Below, one piece after another: positions 12,119 to 22,570 of a stretch of DNA of 40,823 bases. This DNA is from Hirudo medicinalis (Eukaryota; Annelida; Clitellata; Hirudinida; Hirudinidae): the NCBI GenBank assembly GCA_011800805.1, contig MPNW01000259.1, positions 144,839-185,661 of the forward strand, written 5' to 3'. The position numbers and the translations under genes are program-made. Each line of letters starts with the position of its first letter. Position 1 is the first letter of the stretch. The notes below the pieces were generated by a model. The model had not been told where the DNA came from, did not search any database, and saw only the letters and a program-made list of their open reading frames with translations.

Positions 12119-13304
12119 CAACACTGACATTGTTACTGTAATTCGGATAAATTTGAAATTTGTTGGATTTTGTACTTGAAGGTTTTTGGCAGAAATCTTT
12201 ACTTTCTACAGACCAATAAGAAAGAATAAACCAGAAAAAAAACCCATTCCTTTCCTAACATTAATTAGGCTTAACTATGCCAGACTGACAACCCATGTTT
12301 TATTAAATTTTCTATCTTGAAGCAAGATTATATTAATTTCTATGAAATAGACACCTTTTTAGAGATTTTCATTTTTTTCGTGCACCCGTGGAAGATCTCC
12401 TCAAGACTTAGCCACAACTCCCTCTCCTCAGGGGGGTTTTGTTTCTTAGCCCCATAGCCCTTCAAACCCCCAAAACCCATGCTCAGGTCACCGTCAACCT
12501 TGTCATAGTACTCTAATAAGAAATAATGCAGTAGTTAAACATTTACATCATCACTTATAAAATCACTATTTGTCTATTTGTCCATTTTTGATATCAACAA
12601 TTTCATAATTACCAACAAAAATATCACTAATAGCATTTGGTTTATATTGTGCATTGAAAAAGACCATCTGCTGTTGCAGTTGTTATTACATCAACCTATC
12701 ACCCACCCTGATAAGGGTTATCCCCTCCAAAGAAATCTCTGAAGACCTTCTTGACGTCCCCATGGAAGGTATACCCCTGGGTCCAAGCTCCTGCTGCCAT
12801 GGATCCAGTTGGCACACCCCTCTTCAGCCCTTCCTCTCCATACTGGTCATATGTGGCTCTTTTGCAGGCTGACACCAACCATGTTGTCAACGAATCAATA
12901 TTATGTTATTGTTCAGTTTGTAATTAAATTCTTACATTTATTGTTCAAACTCTTACGAATATAATTAAAGCATAAAATTATGTCATGCAAGTCATTTTTA
13001 TCAAATCAACCTACCGTCGCTGAGCACATCGTATGCCTCGCAAATTAAGTAAAACTTTTCATTTTGTACTTCGTCTCCCGAGCCTTACTGGGATGATATC
13101 TAGCTGCGAGCTTCCTGAACCTGAAAGCATCGCTTCCAATCACTTTCAGAACGATTTTCTCGCACTAAACTCAATTTAACAATTAGATAAACTTTTAGTC
13201 AGCTCAGCGGTGAAAGTTCGCTCGAAATTAACATACGCTTTCTTTATGTCAGCATCGCTAGCACTCGGCGTTATTTCCAGCAACTTGTAATAGTCGAAGC
13301 CCAT
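11174..13304 (-). CDS. DNAJB13: DnaJ homolog subfamily B member 13 (axonemal radial-spoke co-chaperone)
   Basis: In other animals DNAJB13 (RSP16-like) is a radial-spoke protein of motile cilia and sperm tails. Exons: 13237-13304, 13015-13120, 12707-12868, 12355-12512, 11826-11958, 11450-11621, 11174-11375, about 333 aa (human 316). The J domain starts [11 protein letters not shown]. The usual HPD triad reads HPS (32-34), as expected for this member, which has lost the Hsp70-stimulating HPD. Then come [32 protein letters not shown], and the C-terminal client-binding domains with [26 protein letters not shown] and GEGMPLP. In exon 2 the frame that gives RYHPSK must shift by one base to give [19 protein letters not shown], so one nucleotide seems missing near 13084. 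An RFX X-box lies 73 bp upstream of the ATG. Only 222 bp separate this ATG from the ORC3 stop. Confidence 0.9.
12029..12116. repeat. (AAT)n/(AAC)n microsatellite in a DNAJB13 intron
   Basis: AAT and AAC triplets over about 88 bp. On the minus strand they give a poly-Leu open frame that runs into the real exon 11826-11958 but is not coding. Confidence 0.85.
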
Positions 13305-13376
13305 CCTCAAGTTCTTGGCTTCGAAATTCTATAATCCTCACTATCAACTTTCAGCAAGCCCAAAAGTTAAGAAACT

Positions 13377-13389
13377 GTTGCTTAGCAAC
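13377..13389. promoter_or_regulatory. RFX X-box, DNAJB13 promoter
   Basis: GTTGCTTAGCAAC is a perfect palindrome of two RFX half-sites with a 1-base spacer and fits GYNRCY-N-RGYAAC. It is 73 bp upstream of the DNAJB13 ATG in the 222-bp gap to ORC3. RFX factors drive ciliary genes through X-boxes close to the start, so position and target gene both fit. Confidence 0.75.
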
Positions 13390-13526
13390 GGAAAGCTTTG
13401 AAAAAAAAACAAAGACATCGACAGCAGTCAACTTTATGTTTTTTCTCTTTCGTTGTTTAAAAAAAAATTTGTCAAAATAATTTCAACTTTGTAGAGGTTA
13501 AAGTCACATCCAGAGCTCCAAGATTC

Positions 13527-16500
13527 TCAACTCCCCCATGTCAGTCTGGCTACGTGATCGGTCTTCCTCCTCGTTGGCTTAATGAAGCCTAGAAACTGCA
13601 ACTCTGAAACAGCCCTAACGAATCGGGCTCTGGAGTTTAGCAAGTTAAGTAATAAATAACCAATAAGGCCTAGTTTAACTATTATTATCATCATCGTGCA
13701 GTTCGCAAGATGTTCCATGCATTCGACCATGGCCGATGCATAACGCTAGAAACAGGTTACGAACACCAAAGCTATCTTAGGCCGAAAAGGCAAAAATCAA
13801 AAGATTGATTTCAGACTTTTAGGAAGGCAATATCAGCATTCAACGTTTCAACCGGACAATTAAGTTGTCATCTGGTGACATTTCAATCAAGATGTCAAAG
13901 GATACTGCACGACACGGTTGATCGGCTTTCTGTCCTCCTCATTTTCCCTCAATTCTTCCTCCACTTCCAGGATCGTGGAGAAGGCCTGGAGAAAATAAAA
14001 AGTTTAAGTGAACGTTATCATTACCACATCACCATTGTCGTGTCATCATCATCATCATCACCACCAACCTGCAGCCAATCAAACAGGTTTATGAGCTTGC
14101 CACATTCCAGGTAGAGCTTGTAAACAATGCAAAGGTCAGGGAGGTTGGCACTTATTTGACCTCTGGACAATAGCAAGTCATCATTCTAAAAAAAAAAAAA
14201 AGGAGTACATTATAACATTACTAGCTTTTTTAAAATGGCTTCGCCAGTCAGACTACATACACAAATTCAGCCAGCTACTTTCCCTCAAAGAACTGGTCGA
14301 TTGGGACTGTGTTCCCGCAACGGGATTACCCCATGCCGCCATCGTGAGAGGTGAAGTGTCGAACATTAGACCACGAGGGAGAACAATGCTCCATACTTAA
14401 TAATAGTTTGCTAACGTCCGTTACATAACTGGACGATTTGGACGGTGCTATCGCAATGGGATTCGAACCTGTGCTGCCACCATGGGAGGCAAAGTTTTAA
14501 GCATTAGACCATGTGAGAACACAGTGCTCCCTCCTTTCAATAGCTCTCGAGTTTAAAGCTCTTACGCGATTTAGGACAAGGTGAAAATTGGAAAATTTAA
14601 ATTTTAAAACTGAGAACAGCACAGTTGACCTAAGAATGGCATAGAGAATGACGTGTGCAAATTTCAAGTCGCTACCATTCACCGTTTGGAAGGATTTCTT
14701 GGGTCAGTCAAACACACACATGCACTTTCTGTTTTATTATATTATATTTATTATTATAGATAAGCAGGTCATTAACATAATAAATGGATTTAATGAATGC
14801 ATTAACCTCTCCATTCAATTTTTAAATAAATACGGTAATTTAGAAAATTACTTGAAATTCTTAACAGCCACAAAGCAAAGACCCTGTCCTAAGAGCTCAC
14901 CTGGAGATAGTGGTGGGGGTCGTTCAGTGCCTTCTGCATGGACGATCGAGGGGTCGGGAGGACTCGTGACCTCAGGAATTCGACGCCCCCAAAATACAAG
15001 ACCTCGTGGAGGGTGTAGACTTTTGGGTGTTGCAAGAACTTCCTGGCAGTTACAGCGAGGTTCACATTAATGATAATAATAATAACAATAATTATATAAT
15101 AAATAATATAAAAATATTCTGCCTTCATTATTATCAAACTCTCAATGAATTCACCTGAAGACCTCTTCCAGGTAATCAACGATCTCCTGTCTCAGGTGAT
15201 AATCAGGTGACACCTTCTTTCTCTCCTCAGTGCTCTTCAGCATCTTTGATGGATGAGGAAAATGGGGTGAAAATATTACCATTGTTATTTTGTTGTTATT
15301 ATTGAGTTTCAAAGAGAGAAAGGCAGGTCAGCGATAGAAAGAAGAGTGAAACGAAAATAAATGACTGAGGGTTAATTAATAATCGTGTTTAACGCAAAAT
15401 GAAAAAAAAAAACGTTTAAAATAGTTAACTGATCGTAGCTGGATAATTAGTTTATAATAATAAAGCTGAATGGAAACAACAAGTGACATGGAACAACATC
15501 TGATGATAAGGAGGAGTGCTGCAAAAATGTATATATAAAATGTCTGAATACAATCAACAACAACAACAACAATGTCTTCAGCAGTCCGACTACAACAACA
15601 ACCACAACATCATTAAACAACGTCGTCAGACCTTCTTGAGAGTGGACACGTCCAATCTCTTCGGGAGCCTCGTGCCGACGGGTGCATCCTGGTTCTCCTC
15701 TTGAGTTGTCACTGCACTTTCTGGAGTTGAATTTAACAATTGGTCTTTTAAAGGAATGCATTGCTCTCAGTATTGATTGCAGTTAATTTGAACCGAGTAT
15801 GTTGTAGTTTCATGATCTGGCTAATTGATTTTATTGATTCTGATTAATAATGACAATCCATATCTACATAGTAATGATAACAATGATAATAAAAATAATA
15901 ACAATAACAATAATTGTAGTTAGTCACGGATATTAGTTTTAATTAACAAAATTAAAAAGTTTACAAGTGAAAAATGAATGAACAACATCCATGAGAACAT
16001 CGTAGCACCACTGACAACACCTACCGTTGAAATTCTCCAAGTCGGAAGACAACTTCTCGAGTCGTCCTTTTACTTCCTTCAGCTGCTCGGTCGGTCGTTC
16101 CATCGATTCAAGGATTTCGATCGCCTTTCTGAGGCTCGAGAGAAGTTCGTTCCTGGACAGCGACCTGGGTTGGCAAACAAATCGACGGGCTCGTGAATAC
16201 GTCAATGACTAATGAGATGCTAACGACATGCAAAAGAGCACGATAATATTTACACCGTGTCGATAATAAACATTGGGAACGCCCAAAACAAAGTACTTTA
16301 AAAGCTAAACTCGGAGACAAACGTCTGCACGACAAAAATGTCATCCATTCAGCTACATTTAATCCTCTTCAATTATTTCAAAAATACGATAAATTCAAAT
16401 GTCGACGGACGACTCGCCTGATCAGAAGGCACGCCTCGGCATATTCCGCAGTCCCGTTGACGGCAGAGTGGAGGCAGAAGCTGTAAAGTTCACGAAGCTG

Positions 16501-18351
16501 TCGGAGGGAAATTAATAAAAAAAAATCTTAAATTAAAAAAATATTTATTACAAAATAAGAGACAAAGAAATGATGAAAAAATGAGATTGCAAAAATAATA
16601 AACACTGTTTTTCTTAAATGAGCCAAACAAGTAAACATGCACATTAAATATCAACGGAAAAGTAAAATGCCATCGGCTCGAGGGTCGGTCCTAAAGGGGT
16701 GACGTCCCGTTATCAGGACTGCCCCCCGTCCAGACCATATTTAAAGGTTGACATCAGTCTATGGATAATAAGAATTAGACAGATAACAATTGCTGACATC
16801 ATTGAAATGACGGCGACTCGACAGCGAATGCTTTATCAATTATTATTATTATAATTATTAGTATTATAAGGCAATGAATCAAGTGAAACCACTTTCATTT
16901 CGTGCGATAATCCCCGAGTTCTGATTTAAAAATTATAATCATAAAAAAAATTGTAGGTGATGAATATAACAGATTTCTATCGTATCGTCTCGGAGTCCGG
17001 GGTTTTCCAACTCACGGTTTTTCCGAGCGGAAACTGAGGAAGGTCGCAGGAAAGGCTGTTGAGACACCTGAGCATCGGGAAGAAGTTCTCGTGATAGGAG
17101 TGCAGTTCGGACATCATCGTCATCATTGATTTCTGGAATTATTTTGGCAGCTAATAAGTTGAGAGAAATTATTAATTAAAAAAAAGTAATAATTGGACAG
17201 TGACAGCAAAATTCAGAAAAGGGGGGTCCTAAGTCCCACCTTAGTGAAGGGAGGATCCGCGAGCAGCTTCACCTGAACCTCGGGCTGCTGCCTCTCCACG
17301 TACCTGGGTCGGGAGGGGGTAAGTTATTATCGATTACTACAAATATTATTGATTGCTGCAATTATTAATTAACGCCTACGACATAATGAATACGGCAGAT
17401 GTTCGCGTGCGACGGTGATTGTCACGACGATGACGACAGCTCTAAACAATAACTACAACGACACTAATAATAATATTCATTATATTAATAATTGCTAGTT
17501 TAATAACGACAATTGATAAACATTTGCAATTGTTAATTAACTCGGACGAGAGGTCAAACCTGCGGAAGGAACGAAGAGATCTGAACTGGTCGAGCTGCTT
17601 GTCTGAGAGTTTTTCCAAGCGAGGTTGGATCTGTTCGAAGGGCAAACACAACATGCTCGATGGATTTGTCTCAAAATGCTCCATCATCGACAGCTGGAAG
17701 AAAGAGGGAAAAAGTGAGTGAACAATGTCATCATCATTACCGTTACCACCACCACCATCACCCCACTGTCATTACCACCACCATCGTCATCATCACCATC
17801 ATCATCACTAACATCATCCCCGTGGTTGAGGATATCATCATTTGCAATAGTAGATTAGTCGTAATACCTAGAAGTATCTCACTAAAAAAGGCTTGAATGA
17901 TAAAAGCTTATTTATAAAACATTTGAATTAATAAATAATAATAACAATAACAACAACAACAACAACAATAATAATAATAACAACAACAACAACAACTTAA
18001 TTTCAATACAATTAAAATCACCTTGAAGGACCGGATGAAGTTCTGGACGGAGAAGTCGTTGAATAGAAAGGAGTCGAGCAGGAAGTTGAAGACTCTGGCA
18101 TCGAGCTTGAACGGCTGGTTGCAGTTCAACAGGATCTACAACCAATCGAGTGGTTGAACAACTGATCGATTGATCAAGTGATTGATAGGTAGAATGACTG
18201 ATTGATCAAGTGATTGATAGGTAGAATAACTGATTGATTGATCAAACAATTGGGCAGCCTTACGTAACCTAAGTTATTTTATTTAATGAAATATTTCATC
18301 TATTCTTTATTTTTGTAATCTTTTTAATCATTTAACCAAATGATGATGATG

Positions 18352-18396
<45 letters not shown>

Positions 18397-19128
18397 NAGA
18401 AAAGCAGAACAGGTATTTTATAATAACCAGAACTTTCAGAGTTTTGGAAAAACCTGCAAAATGAATCACAAGAGTTAGTCATAAGAATTTCTGGTCAGTA
18501 AACGTACGTGAAATTTGTCTCACTCGTTTGAGTCTCTCCCAGCTCTAACTTCCACGGCACTTGATGCATCAGTAGCCCTTCTGAATCTTCCACTCTCAGA
18601 TCGAGTATGCATTCCTTAGTCAGATCTCTGTCTCCACCTCCGACGCATCTGGTGACATTGAGCAGGTTCAGATCGATCAGTAGTTGGGAGCCGGGTCGTA
18701 CGAAATCGCTTGAGACAATTCTTGAATATCTGAAAAAAAAAAGAAGAAGACAGTTACTAAAACTATCACCTCATGCGTCACAGTTAGCTTGGCAACATAC
18801 GAAGTGTCATTTGAAACACGGATGCCCAAATTGGAGTCTATGAACATCGACAGCAAGAGTAGGCGCAAAAGAAGGTTTCCCATCTGCGAATAAAAACAAT
18901 AATTCATTTAAAATAAAAGAATTCAAAATAGAGGAAAACCTCACCTTTGAATGTAACAAGAAATCGCAAGGAGCAATTTTTGTTACAGCCTGCCAATGGT
19001 CTCTTCTGCCTCCCTTTTATAGACGGTAGATCGATAACGAATTGATTTTGAACTTTCTAATTAAAACTTGCCTTGGAGTTCNATGATAATAATAATAGTA
19101 ATAATAATAATAATAATAATGATTGATG

Positions 19129-19159
<31 letters not shown>

Positions 19160-19217
19160 TAATGATGATGATTGATGATAATAATAATATTATTCTTTTT
19201 AATCATTTAACCAAATG

Positions 19218-19248
<31 letters not shown>

Positions 19249-19764
19249 TGATGATTGATGATGATGATAATAATAATGTTGATCTATTCTTTATTTTTGT
19301 AATCTTTTTAATCATTTAACCAAATGATAATAATGATTGATGATGATAATAATAATAATAATAATAAGTTTAGTTGCAGGAAGTAATTTTTGTCATCAAC
19401 TGAAACAACGCAAACCTTGTCGAGAAGCTTCGTGAGATGAGCAGACGAGGGCAAGGATTGAAACTTGTGGATGGACAGATGGGAAGAGACGGAGTGCGGG
19501 AGGAGTGTGTGGACAGATGAAACCGTGGTGGCAATGCCAAAGATCAGGATCACAGGGACATTCTCCTGATGGTGACTGGTCGTGGTTATAAAAAATGCCA
19601 TTTGAACTTATTATTTAAATTATTAATATTGTTTAATAATAATAATAATTAAATTAATAATATTATTTAATGAATTATAAAATATTATTTATGTTTATTG
19701 TTAGAAAGACATTCATCACTGGACATGATTAATCAATTAGATGGTCATTCAAAAACAATAACAC

Positions 19765-19797
<33 letters not shown>

Positions 19798-21827
19798 CAA
19801 CAAGAACACATACTATCCCATTGGCCAGTCGTCGGAAGCATTAACATATTAAAATATCATCATTATAATATTAAAATTATAAGAATATAAGCAAATACAA
19901 CTAAACCTAAGAATGGTGATGTAATCCTGCAAAGGAACAACAGGGAAGCCCTCAAAGTCTTCAAGGATGATCACCAAGGGCTTGCACTTCGGCTTGACCC
20001 TGGACAGGGTCAACTTCAGTTTTCTCCTCCTAACTGGGGCCTTCACGGGGCTCTTCATTTCGTCGTCCACGTGATCTCTCTTCACCGGAGACATCAAAGA
20101 CATGCGGGTCATTCTCCTCGTCGGGGATGTCAGGGGAGACTTCGAAGGGGAAACAGGGGAGGGTGACTTTGGCGCAACCTTTGCTGGGGTAACGGACGAG
20201 TGATTGATCCTCTGGGGAGAGGTCAAGCTAATTCTTCTAAGGCAGAGAGAGAGTTTCCTTGGGGTCAAAATGTCGTTCTTGTCGGGAGAGTTGAAAATGG
20301 GCGGAGTTTTCGTGGGGGTTTCAGTGGAGTGACAAACATACTCATCTTGATTGGATCCATCAGAAGGAGCCTAAGAAAAAAAGACTGTCCATTGGATGGT
20401 CGAGAAAAAGTTGAACGTGATTGGCTAGATGTGGGCCAATTAGATTCACATACATCAATACCTTGTAAAGTGACTTGTACCAGTCAATAACCATCTTCAT
20501 TGTAGGCAGTGTCCTTCTCCTAGAAGTTGTCGACGTTGTTTCTTCTTCGTTGTCATCCTCGTTCAATTCCATCTGGAAGATGTTTCAGTTTGAATTGCAC
20601 AAATATTCTTGATAATGCTGAGATTAATTGTTAAAAACCACATAAAGTCCACCGATCAATGATGTCATCACAAGCATTCATGACGTTCACGAGCTCGCTA
20701 GCTAATCCAATCCATTTGAATCAGAATTAATCCATAATTGCCACCAGGATGATGTTCACTAATTTTTCTAACGAACAACAATGACATCAAAACACCGTCG
20801 TCGTTAACACGCTAACACATTAACACCGTCACTCACGTCGTCGCCGCTCCCCGTCAGTTGGGCGACGGTCTCCGCTATGATGGACTTGATGTTTGGACAC
20901 TTCACAGACTTCAGGAGTGCCACATGGGGACTCACTCGCTTCTTCACCATGGCGACCAAGTTGGTGAACATTGCCTCGTGATCGGGGGTGTTGACTCCTG
21001 ATAGGTCAGTCGTTTAGGGGAGGAGTTAATGATCGCGATCATGATAATGAGTCTGGGTTTTATTAGAGCGGCTTGAGTTCCAAAGGAACTTTAAGAACGC
21101 TATGAACTTGGGGAGGCTCTCGTTAAAGGGGAATGTTTACGATGAGGTATGAAATCAATTAGCAAACATTTACATTGTTAAAATGTTTAACGAAACAAGA
21201 TGTACATGCAATGATAATGATATGGAAAACAATAACAACCCAAGATCAAGGCTGCTGCTGGAATCTCCGAAGGAATTTTCCTTCGTTTTTTTGCAAATTC
21301 TTGTTGATCATCGTCAATGGGTAGAACAAAATGCTGGTGGACATTGCTCAGATAAGAAATCAGGTCGTTGAAGACCTGCAGATTTATTTCTTCCTGTAGG
21401 AGCTGCAAAGTAAAAATTGAAAACCTAAAACAATTGGCAAAAACTGTTTTGTTGCCAATTTAGAAAAAAGATCAATCGCCACATTAAAGAACTTACGTTT
21501 GCCTGATGCTGTATGTTGGCGGAGGCCTCTTTGAAGAGTTTCATCCTCTCTTTGCAATCATTAACATCATCCATCTCATGACTGGGCTTAATGAATTGTG
21601 CTAAAACAAAAATTCCATCATAGAAAACAACCAAAATGTATTTTCACAAACTTAAACATTGAGCCTTTCAGAAAAATGTACGAACCTGCATCTAGCTTTA
21701 CTTTACTGCCCCGATAAAGGAAAACGCCCTAAAAGTCCAGATTTTTAAAATGATTTGAAAGCATAAATGGCGATACAAAAAACATGTTACCGACCTTAGA
21801 AACTGATGTTGCAGGTTCAGACTTCAT
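13527..21827 (-). CDS. ORC3: origin recognition complex subunit 3
   Basis: Core subunit of the complex that marks replication origins and loads MCM2-7. Twenty exons: 21795-21827, 21686-21728, 21497-21600, 21240-21402, 20837-20997, 20462-20572, 19907-20370, 19416-19575, 18022-18135, 17560-17693, 17240-17303, 17016-17132, 16418-16497, 16025-16164, 15632-15720, 15155-15243, 14901-15042, 14069-14185, 13906-13985, 13527-13629. Phases agree and give about 835 aa (human 711). Family landmarks: [69 protein letters not shown], and the C-terminus [18 protein letters not shown]. The extra length is mainly the seventh exon, a Ser/Thr-Pro-rich insert (about 206-330) with nine full CDK sites. The intron after 16418-16497 uses a GC donor. 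Two introns hold SINEs or a nested gene. Confidence 0.93.
14250..14400 (-). mobile_element. tRNA-derived SINE, copy 1 (degenerate)
   Basis: On the minus strand a box-A-like TGGTCTAATG (at about 14373-14364) is followed about 40 bases on by GGGGTAATCCCG (14332-14321), a decayed B box, then a tail with CAATCGACCAGTT shared with the adjacent copy. It lies in an ORC3 intron, in the same orientation as ORC3. Confidence 0.55.
14401..14530 (-). mobile_element. tRNA-derived SINE, copy 2 (intact B box)
   Basis: Minus strand: TGGTCTAATGC (14511-14501) as A box and a perfect B box GGTTCGAATCCC (14469-14458), followed by a tail resembling copy 1 (AATCGTCCAGTT). The 32-bp A-B spacing suits a tRNA head. 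The cloverleaf is not complete, so a working tRNA is unlikely. Confidence 0.6.
17943..17996. repeat. (AAC)n/(AAT)n microsatellite in an ORC3 intron
   Basis: Triplet run 26 bp from the ORC3 exon that ends at 18022. It extends that exon's frame into a spurious poly-Leu peptide on the minus strand. Confidence 0.85.
18166..18245. repeat. 32-bp tandem repeat of TGATTGAT type
   Basis: About 2.5 copies of a 32-bp unit containing tgatcaagtgattgatagg, in an ORC3 intron, followed by a GATT run. Confidence 0.7.
18298..18396. repeat. composite satellite plus (AAT)n up to the gap at 18397
   Basis: A 47-bp block (18298-18344, containing TTTTTAATCATTTAACCAAA) leads into (GAT)n(AAT)n and then a single N. 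The same block recurs at 19282-19328 and in part at 19190-19219, on the far side of the second gap. Confidence 0.75.
18398..18883 (-). CDS. small secreted protein, cystatin-like (tentative), nested in an ORC3 intron
   Basis: Exons on the minus strand: 18801-18883 (ATG directly after an acceptor AG; signal peptide [20 protein letters not shown]), 18508-18729, and 18398-18453, which is cut by the gap at 18397. Donor TC|GTATGT and acceptor TTTTTTCAG are good, and phases agree (2, 2). The mature part has [18 protein letters not shown], then VTRC, KEC and QVPWK. This order recalls type-2 cystatins (Q-x-V-x-G loop, T-x-C, Pro-Trp), but the QxVxG motif is imperfect (FVRPG) and the N-terminal helix region is short, so the assignment is tentative. 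A non-coding first exon and a TATA box lie upstream. The gene lies wholly inside one contig bounded by Ns, so its position inside ORC3 may be a scaffolding error. Confidence 0.5.
18945..19021 (-). promoter_or_regulatory. TATA box and 5' non-coding exon of the nested gene
   Basis: Minus strand TATAAAAG at 19021-19014. About 25-30 bases downstream an ATG-free exon runs to a consensus donor (CAAAG|GTGAGG, last base 18945). The intron ends at the acceptor AG next to the ATG at 18883. This looks like a complete small TATA promoter for a same-strand gene inside ORC3. Confidence 0.55.
19083..19376. repeat. (AAT)n/(GAT)n tract with interspersed satellite block
   Basis: Long triplet tract right after the N at 19082, broken twice by the TTTTTAATCATTTAACCAAA block about 107 bp apart. 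This suggests a short satellite array collapsed by the assembler. Confidence 0.75.
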
Positions 21828-22570
21828 TTTTTAAAATCCAGCTCTAACAAGATTGTTTATTTTCAATTGAGAAGTCGCGCCGCTAAGTTGTGTAAAAAAG
21901 TTAATTTATGCTTTTAGACGATTATGAGTTTTAATAATTATTGTACGAAAAAGTTAATACTTTAGTTAAATATTATTTGTCATATATTTCAAGTAAATAT
22001 TTAAAATTTTGCACCTTATTCATTTAATGTTTTAAAATTTGAAATCTTTTCACTTAAAGGTTCTTTTCTTCCATGTGGTTGTTTGTATAATAATATTTGT
22101 ACTTCTGTCATAGCATTTAACAATACATTTATCATAAAACAACGCTCGTTCGCATCCTCTCCTCTCCACTTTTATTACATAAACCAAACAACGCAACAAA
22201 ATGGCAAGACAAGTAGCTTTTCAAAATTTCATCAAGTGATTTTATAACTCAATATCATGCAAACCAAACACCAAGTCAACACGTCCACCCAACGAGAATC
22301 AAATCCTCTTAGTCCCTCGAGTTCTTTAAATTTAAAAACTTTAAAATGTAAAGAAATGCAAAAGTTCCATTCGAGTCTTTTCAGTAAATTCTAATGAGGC
22401 AAACGCCAAATAACTGAGAAACTTTATTTCTTCTGCTTTGCAACGTTTTCTGAAACCTTCAGGAGACACGAACAAATGCGTTGAAAACACACAACTGAAA
22501 AATTCGTTCAACGTGCCAGACGTCTGTCTTTTTTGCCGAAAAAAACTTTACCAGATGCTTATTCCCCACA
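21828..22570. other. intergenic between ORC3 and KATNAL2
   Basis: Contains the ORC3 promoter and the KATNAL2 3' UTR, both on the minus strand. AT-rich. I see no X-box, RNA gene or supported ORF here, and no poly(A) tract next to the KATNAL2 stop. Confidence 0.45.

Noticed and set aside
13305..13526. Operon (trans-spliced) arrangement of ORC3 and DNAJB13
   Set aside because: The 222-bp gap could allow it, but the X-box argues for an independent DNAJB13 promoter and no spliced-leader evidence can be seen in genomic DNA.
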